Shown here piece after piece: positions 58,265 through 64,000 of a DNA stretch of 64,000 nucleotides. Source of the DNA: Onthophagus taurus (Eukaryota; Arthropoda; Insecta; Coleoptera; Scarabaeidae). Location: the NCBI RefSeq assembly GCF_036711975.1, contig NC_091971.1, forward strand, positions 12,841,501 through 12,905,500. Reading direction: 5' to 3'. Position numbers and translations under genes: made by a program. Numbering within the stretch: position 1 is the stretch's first letter; each line of letters begins with the position of its first letter. The notes under the pieces are model-generated. The model was not told the origin of the DNA, searched no databases, and saw only the letters and a list, made by a program, of their open reading frames with translations.

Positions 58265-60335
58265 GATAATTAGCTTTGACCGGATATTAAAAACCGATTA
58301 CTTAATACTCCACCATTTTGAGAAAACAATATTTGAAGTTTTGATATAATTCTCGATGTGTCAATTTTCATCGATAATTTTCAAAATTCGTTATACAATT
58401 AATTTCTTGAAAGATCCTTGTGAAAATATTACCATTTATTGATTAAAATATCCTCTTTTTAAGCCGTTTTAAAAAAATTTTGAAATGATCGACAATTTTT
58501 TCAAATTTTGAAATTTTCGCCGAATAAGTTTTAAAAATTCGTAATAAATCCATTTCTTGGAATATGAGTTTGAAATTTTCCCAAAGTGTTAATAAGAGTG
58601 TCCTCTTTCCAATGAACCAACACGATTTGAAAAATAACTATTAGTTTTTGAGAAAATTATATTTGAAGTTTTGGTAAAATTTTCGATGTTGCAATTTTCA
58701 TCGATAACTTTCAAAATTCGCTATAAAATTAATTTTCTGAAGGATCTTTGTGGAAATATCACCAATTATTAATTAAAGTACCCCCTTTTTAATGCAACAA
58801 GCCGTTTTGAAAAATCACTTTTAGTTCTTGCGAAATAAATTTTTGAAATAAGCGACAATTTTTACAAATTTTGCAATTTTCGCCGATTAAGTTTTAAAAA
58901 TTCGTAATAAATTCATTTCTTGGAATATGAGTATGAAAATTTCCCCAAAATGTTAATAAAAATGTCCTCTTTCCAATGAACCAAAATGTTTTGAAAAATA
59001 ACTTTTAGTTTTTGAGAAAACAATATTTGAAGTTTTGGTAAAATTTTCGATGTTGCAATTTTCATCGATATCTTTCAAAATTCGCTATAAAATTAATTTT
59101 TTGAAGGATCTTTGTGGAAATATCATCAACTGTTAATTAAAGTATCCCCTTTTTAATGCAAAAAGCCGTTTTGAAAAATCACTTTTAGTTCTTGCGAAAT
59201 AAATTTTTGAAATAATCAACAATTTTTTCGAATTTTGCAATTTTCGCCGATTAAGTTTTAAAAATTCGTATAAAATTGATTTTTTGCAATATGAGTATGA
59301 CAATTTCCCAAAATATTAATAAAAATGTCCTCTTTCCAATGAACCAACACGTTTTGAAAAATTACTTTTAGTTTTTGAGAAAACAATATTTAAAGTTTTG
59401 ATAAAATTTTCGATGTTGCAATTTTCATCGATAATATTCAAAATTCGCTATAAAATTAATTTTTTGAAGGATCTTTGTGGAAATATCACCAACTATTAAT
59501 TAAAGTACCCCCTTTTTAATGCAAAAAGCCGTTTTGAAAAATCACTTTTAGTTCTTGCGAAATAAATTTTTGAAATAAGCGACAATTCTTTCGAATTTTG
59601 CAATTTTCGCCGATTAAGTTTTAAAAATTCGTGTAAAATTCATTTCTTGGAATATGAGTTTTAAAATTTCCCAAAGTGTTAATAAAAGTGTCCCCTTTCC
59701 AATAAACCAACACGTTTTGAAAAATAACTTTTAGTTTTTGAGAAAACAATATTTGAAGTTTTGATAACATTTTCGATGTTGCAATTTTCATCGATAACTT
59801 TCAAAATTCACTATAAAATTAATTTCTTGAGGGATTCTTTTGGAAATATCACCAATTATTAATTATAGTAAACTCTTTTTAATGCGACAAGCCGTTTTGA
59901 AAAATCGCTTTTATTTCTTGAGAAATAAATTTTTGAAATAATCGAAATTTTTTTCGAATTTTGCAATTTTCGCCAATTAAGTTTTAAAAATTCGTATAAA
60001 ATCGATTTTTTGGAATATGAGTATAAAAATTTCCCAAAATGTTAATAAAAATGTCCTCTTTCCAATGAACCAACACGTTTTGAAAAAGAACTTTTAGTTT
60101 TTGAGAAAACAATATTTGAAGTTTGATATAATTTTCGATGTTGCAATTTTCATCGATAATTTTCAAAATTTGCTATACAATTAATTTCTTGAAGGATCCT
60201 TGTGGAAATATCACCAATTATTAATTAAAGTATCCTCTTTTTAATGCAAAAAGCCGTTTTGAAAAATCACTTTTAATTCTTGCGAAATAAATTTTTGAAG
60301 TAATCGACAATTTTTTCGAATTTTACAATTTAATT
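58265..60335 (-). repeat. Satellite A array, minus orientation
   Basis: About 5.5 units of roughly 360 bp, preceded by a short piece of the hAT-like subterminal region (CCGGATATTAAAAACC at about 58279-58294). Units share private variants such as TTTTTGAAGGATCTTTGTGG and GTTCTTGCGAAATAAATT, so this array has homogenised separately from the others. Confidence 0.9.
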
Positions 60336-60540
60336 TCATTCATTCCTACAATACAAAGGTTATTAATATTAAGGCTTCAACAAGTTATTTAGAAATTAAA
60401 GAAATAAAAGTACAATTTTGAACACTATGTATCTTTTAAACTAAAGCGGATGGGTCTTCAACTGCAATCGTCCTGAATCGTCGTATTTTGGTGTATACTA
60501 TTTCCATTTGTAGAGTACGGGAAGTTTTATAAAAGGGTCA

Positions 60541-60690
60541 ACATGAAAAGAAACCCTTTTAGCCCACACATGAAACAGATTAAGAACGTTGATGGAACAC
60601 TGATTACTGAGACGAGTGAGATAGTGAGAAGATGGCGGGGCCACTTCAACACACTGCTGCGCTTTAACAGTGAGTAACAAGAGTACTACA
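60541..60690 (+). pseudogene. Non-LTR element fragment upstream of reverse transcriptase
   Basis: The plus frame reads QIKNVDGTLITETSEIVRRW and RGHFNTLL, resembling the 'DGxLLTDxxEILNRWKEYFxxLL' segment between the endonuclease and polymerase of non-LTR elements. It is the only fragment of this class on the plus strand here. The minus frame 60498-60833 is a shadow. Confidence 0.6.
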
Positions 60691-61272
60691 AGAACAGACC
60701 GGTGGAAACCAGAAGACCAGAGAAGAAGACCCGAACCAAAAAAAGCAGGGTGTTGCTGATTTTTTGGCGTACACCATATACATATAACATTAAAGTTAAA
60801 GAGTCGCATTGCGGCTCCAATTTTCGATTCCAATTTTTAAATAACGTGTTTTTTGCAGAAAAACAGGCAATAATATTTTTTATGACAAGAAAAATGGCAA
60901 GTGTTGAACCATTTTGGAAACTTGACTAAACAGGTCATCTTTTAAAATTACTTGCCAAGGGTGTTGTACTACACCTTCTTTTCGAAATCGTGTGTCAAAC
61001 TTGATACACATAAATTCTTTCAACCTTAACTCAATCAAATTAATATATTTTTTTGCAAAACTAACGATTTTTCTTGTTTGATTTGTAACTTCTACAGTAG
61101 CATGGTTCATAAGGAATACATTATTAAAAAAATTACTGTTAAATTGCGATCATTTCTGAACTAAGAGACATGGAATTTTTTTCTTATTTGTACCAGAACA
61201 GGTATGGGTTGGCCTCTCACCCGGTGCCCGCTTGACGTTGAGTTTCGGGACAGCCCGTATATATATAAATAT
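60691..61272. other. Intergenic, nothing recognised
   Basis: No gene. The minus frame 60880-61110 has no recognised domain. Confidence 0.35.
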
Positions 61273-61995
61273 ATACAGGCTGTCTCCGAAATGCGTGTAC
61301 AACGGAAGACCACAAATTCCTTGACTCAAAATAGGTCGATTTAAGTTAAATTATCTATATCCAAAGTTGCTTCGTTTCGCCGCTAGAGGACTTCAAAATT
61401 AGCAAAAAAATTTTTTATTTTTTATAATTCGAAAACGTGTAAATCAATTGAAACCATTTTTCAGAAGTGTATTCACGTTAAACATAAATTGCAATTAGTT
61501 GAAATCATTGCCAACTACGATAAGGTAACTTTTGTAACTGCAATGACGTAAACAAGGCTTGCAGATATTTAAAAATACCTTTTTTATGGCTTAACCACTT
61601 ATGTAATCAAAATCTTATAAGAGACAAAAACGGTTTAGAACGAAATGGGCTATTCAGAAATTATAATAATATAATTGTCGCCTGGCCAGAAAAAAGAATA
61701 TGGAGCAATATCCGGTGAACACATGACATTTCCATCATTTCTGTGTTTCTAAAATTGTATCAAAAACCATAAAAAGACGTTAATTGAACCTAGGAACTCA
61801 CTTCTGAAAAATGGTTTCAATTGATTTACACGTTTTCGAGTTATAAAAAATAAAAGAATTTTTTTGCTAACTTTGAAGTCCTCTAGCGGCGAAACGAAGC
61901 AACTTTGGATATAGATAACTTAACTTAAATCGACCTATTTTGAGCCAAGGAATCTGTGGTCTTCCGTTGTACACGCATTTCGGAGACATCCTGTA
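61273..61995. mobile_element. Foldback MITE with long inverted termini
   Basis: The ends are TACAGGCTGTCTCCGAAATG and CATTTCGGAGACATCCTGTA, with arms of about 200 bp. A single arm recurs at 17590-17781. Confidence 0.85.
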
Positions 61996-62769
61996 TATAA
62001 ATTAAGTTAAAGAGTTGCACTCTTTCAGGCTGATTTGAGTATTCTGACATTTGGTCCCAGAGTAGTTGTGAAAGCTTTATGTACTCATTTTTAATTTGAT
62101 TGCCCAACTACAAAAACTGCAAAATTTAATTTCTTATAAAAATACAAAACAAGATTAGTTCATCATACATCATACAATATCAATACGAAATATTAAAGTT
62201 CTGACGTAATATCCACTTAACTTACTAAAGAATAGTCTTTCAGTATTATCACAAAATTACTTTTAGTATTTGTGGCCAAGAGATTTTTAAGTTTGATTGG
62301 TACACCTGTACTATCGTGTTTTAATGGTTGCCTAGATGTAGCTTATTCATTTTCTATGTGCGATACAAATCACACACTAAGGTTCTTATTTCACTTGCAT
62401 TTATGTCTTATAAAACTAAGAAATGCTACATCTATGTTTGAGTAAGTCATAATTCAATTCAAGTTCTACTAAAGCATAAATAATGCATGGTGTGTCAATC
62501 AAATCTCATAAATTTTCTTGTTTCATATTTTTCAGAATTGATATCGATAGTTTATTGCTTATCACTTATCATCAATGCAATTTTCCAAGAATTAACTATA
62601 ACAGATCTTTAGTGTTTCAAAATCAAAGTATAAATACTTTACCCTACCTATTTTTATGTTTATGAAAATTTTTGAAACATTATGCAAATTTTTAATAAAG
62701 AGCAGTTCTACAAAATAAATTTAAACACAATTGGTTTAAAAATAAAAACAATTTCGTCGACAATTACTT
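61996..62769. other. Intergenic, nothing recognised
   Basis: Short open frames without domains. Confidence 0.35.
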
Positions 62770-63130
62770 AGCGTAACTTCCACCGGAAGTGTTCATTTCG
62801 TATGCAGACGGCCAACGGCGCGGTAGTTCGGAAAATTCGGGGCGGCTGCGTGTGGGGGGGCGCAAGCGCTCGTCGCATCATCCCCTAGCGTCCAACATTG
62901 TAACCACGCATCCAGTCGACTAGATCTCCGCTATCTCATCTCTCGCATCGATACGACCGACCCGCGCGCCACTTTTCCACAAGAAAATCCGTTGAAACGC
63001 GCGCGTCCCTTCATTTTCCCCATCGGGTTTTAACGATGCTGTGAGCGGAAAAAATCGAGAAAAAATTACTAACCAATCGATGGTGTAGTGCCGTAGTTCG
63101 TAGTAGGCGAATTCGACGGGATTCTTAGCG
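62770..63130 (+). promoter_or_regulatory. CpG-rich promoter and leader region
   Basis: A sharp change from AT-rich sequence to many CG dinucleotides begins near 62780 and continues into the coding exon at 63131, as expected for a broadly expressed gene's promoter and 5' leader. No TATA box was seen. Confidence 0.55.
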
Positions 63131-63193
63131 ATGGGTGCGAAGGGGAGCGTCGAGGCGGCGAAGATTAACGCCGAAAGCTGGAATAGTTTTGAG
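63131..63193 (+). CDS. First coding exon of an unidentified gene (N-myristoylation-type start)
   Basis: ATG in a good context (TTAGCGATGG) opens 21 codons, MGAKGSVEAAKINAESWNSF followed by Glu, ending exactly at a GAG|GTAAAT donor in phase 0. Gly2 with Ser6 fits the N-myristoyltransferase consensus, suggesting a membrane-associated protein. Later exons lie beyond the window end, so the gene is partial. The protein is not recognised. Confidence 0.6.
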
Positions 63194-64000
63194 GTAAATT
63201 TTTTTTTTTAGTATATTTTGAAGATGTCTTTATTTCGTTCGTTCACCTCACGAAAATAGAACCTCGCAAAACGAGTCTGACCCAAATACTTCTCATCTCT
63301 ATTTCTCCTATCCTCGACAGTGTTTTCTCTTACAACGTTTTAAAAACATAACATGGGCGTGTGATACACCCATCGAGAGGGACCGAAGGTAGACAGTAGG
63401 GGAGTGTCGGGTTCCCCCCTCGAGAAAGGTTGGGGTGATCCTGATTTTCGGTGGGGTAAAAGGGGGCGATAGCCGCCGCACACGTACGCGCGGGAGTGCA
63501 GTTGCCCGGTTTTAATGTGGGTTTGTAATTTGAGGGGAGCACGGGGGGACGTTGGGATGCTGGGTGCGTGGTCGCACGGTGGGGGAAGGATCGATCTGGT
63601 GGATCTCCCGGCGTTGTGACGTCACGTCGACATCGTCGTCGGTGTTTGGGGGGAACGCGGGATACAGCGTTGCGGAGCCCCCCCGCCTGCGTGCGTATAC
63701 TGGACATCTACTACGTATTGAAAACCAACCCTGGTTTGACTGTTGAATGGGGGGACTTAATACACAAAATATACCTAAAAAAAATAAAGACATACCAAAG
63801 ATTTATATCGAAATACCAAAGCCACCAACCATGACACACCTATCGAGTTCTTCGTGGGACACTTATTCTCATCAATCAAGCATGACCCTTACTATAATAT
63901 AATATAATTCTTGCATGAATACGTCATTTCGATATTATCCACCTGTTACTTCGTAATTATTTTTTTTCTTGGTTATGTTTTAAAATGGTTTCATTTTTGT
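63194..64000. other. CpG- and G-rich first intron of the 63131 gene
   Basis: 63330-63720 is unusually rich in G on the plus strand, with a perfect TGACGTCA at 63617-63624. Open frames on both strands here reflect base composition. Confidence 0.5.

Noticed and set aside
63330-63834. Overlapping frames on both strands of 64-125 codons
   Set aside because: They follow from low stop-codon frequency in G/C-rich sequence and lie in the intron after the 63193 donor.

Overview
This is a window of an AT-rich, intron-containing animal nuclear genome, almost certainly an insect and plausibly a beetle. The evidence is two well-conserved single-copy genes with insect-like architecture, a secreted glycine-rich protein of cuticle type, and a dense load of insect-type repeats (Penelope-like element, TA-flanked foldback MITEs, hAT-like elements, many non-LTR fragments). 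The species cannot be fixed from the sequence alone.

Genes, left to right. (1) Mitochondrial FAD-dependent glycerol-3-phosphate dehydrogenase lies on the minus strand. Five coding exons between 7656 and 2294 join in phase to 727 aa, with a membrane anchor, FAD-binding motif and two C-terminal EF-hands. (2) lin-28 lies on the plus strand, with coding exons 29279-29309, 29875-30014, 30316-30488 and 35151-35364 (185 aa; cold-shock domain plus two zinc knuckles). A candidate alternative first coding exon sits 10 kb upstream (19719-19785), and an almost fully complementary let-7 site lies downstream of the stop (36125-36142). (3) A secreted, repeat-bearing, unrecognised protein of about 315 aa lies on the minus strand (44182-43130, three exons). 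(4) A secreted glycine-rich protein lies on the minus strand (48927-48541) with a TATA box and initiator. (5) Two candidate first coding exons of further plus-strand genes lie at 57315-57415 and 63131-63193; the second follows a CpG-rich promoter-like tract, has an N-myristoylation-type start, and its gene runs out of the window.

Repeats dominate the rest. Intron 2 of the glycerol-3-phosphate dehydrogenase gene holds a hierarchical array (about 21 bp, then 62 bp, then 522 bp) whose 522-bp units each carry a hammerhead-ribozyme-like fold. A Penelope-like element (14043-15954) has 14-bp target duplications, a frameshifted reverse transcriptase and GIY-YIG endonuclease, and a hammerhead-like motif in each inverted end. 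Two roughly 360-bp satellite families (A and B here), each made of two diverged halves of about 180 bp, recur in six blocks; several blocks are bounded by hAT-like termini, so the satellites appear to travel inside DNA transposons. One block is split by a 2.9-kb TTAA-flanked element carrying a degenerate YqaJ-type exonuclease. Region 36991-40225 is a nest of foldback elements around a broken mariner-type transposase, and 53070-56064 is a duplicated cluster of foldback MITEs. Fragments of non-LTR reverse transcriptases are scattered, mostly on the minus strand.

No rRNA, tRNA or CRISPR array was seen. The host genes do not form a pathway: glycerophosphate shuttle metabolism, let-7-linked developmental timing and secreted or cuticular products are simply neighbours.
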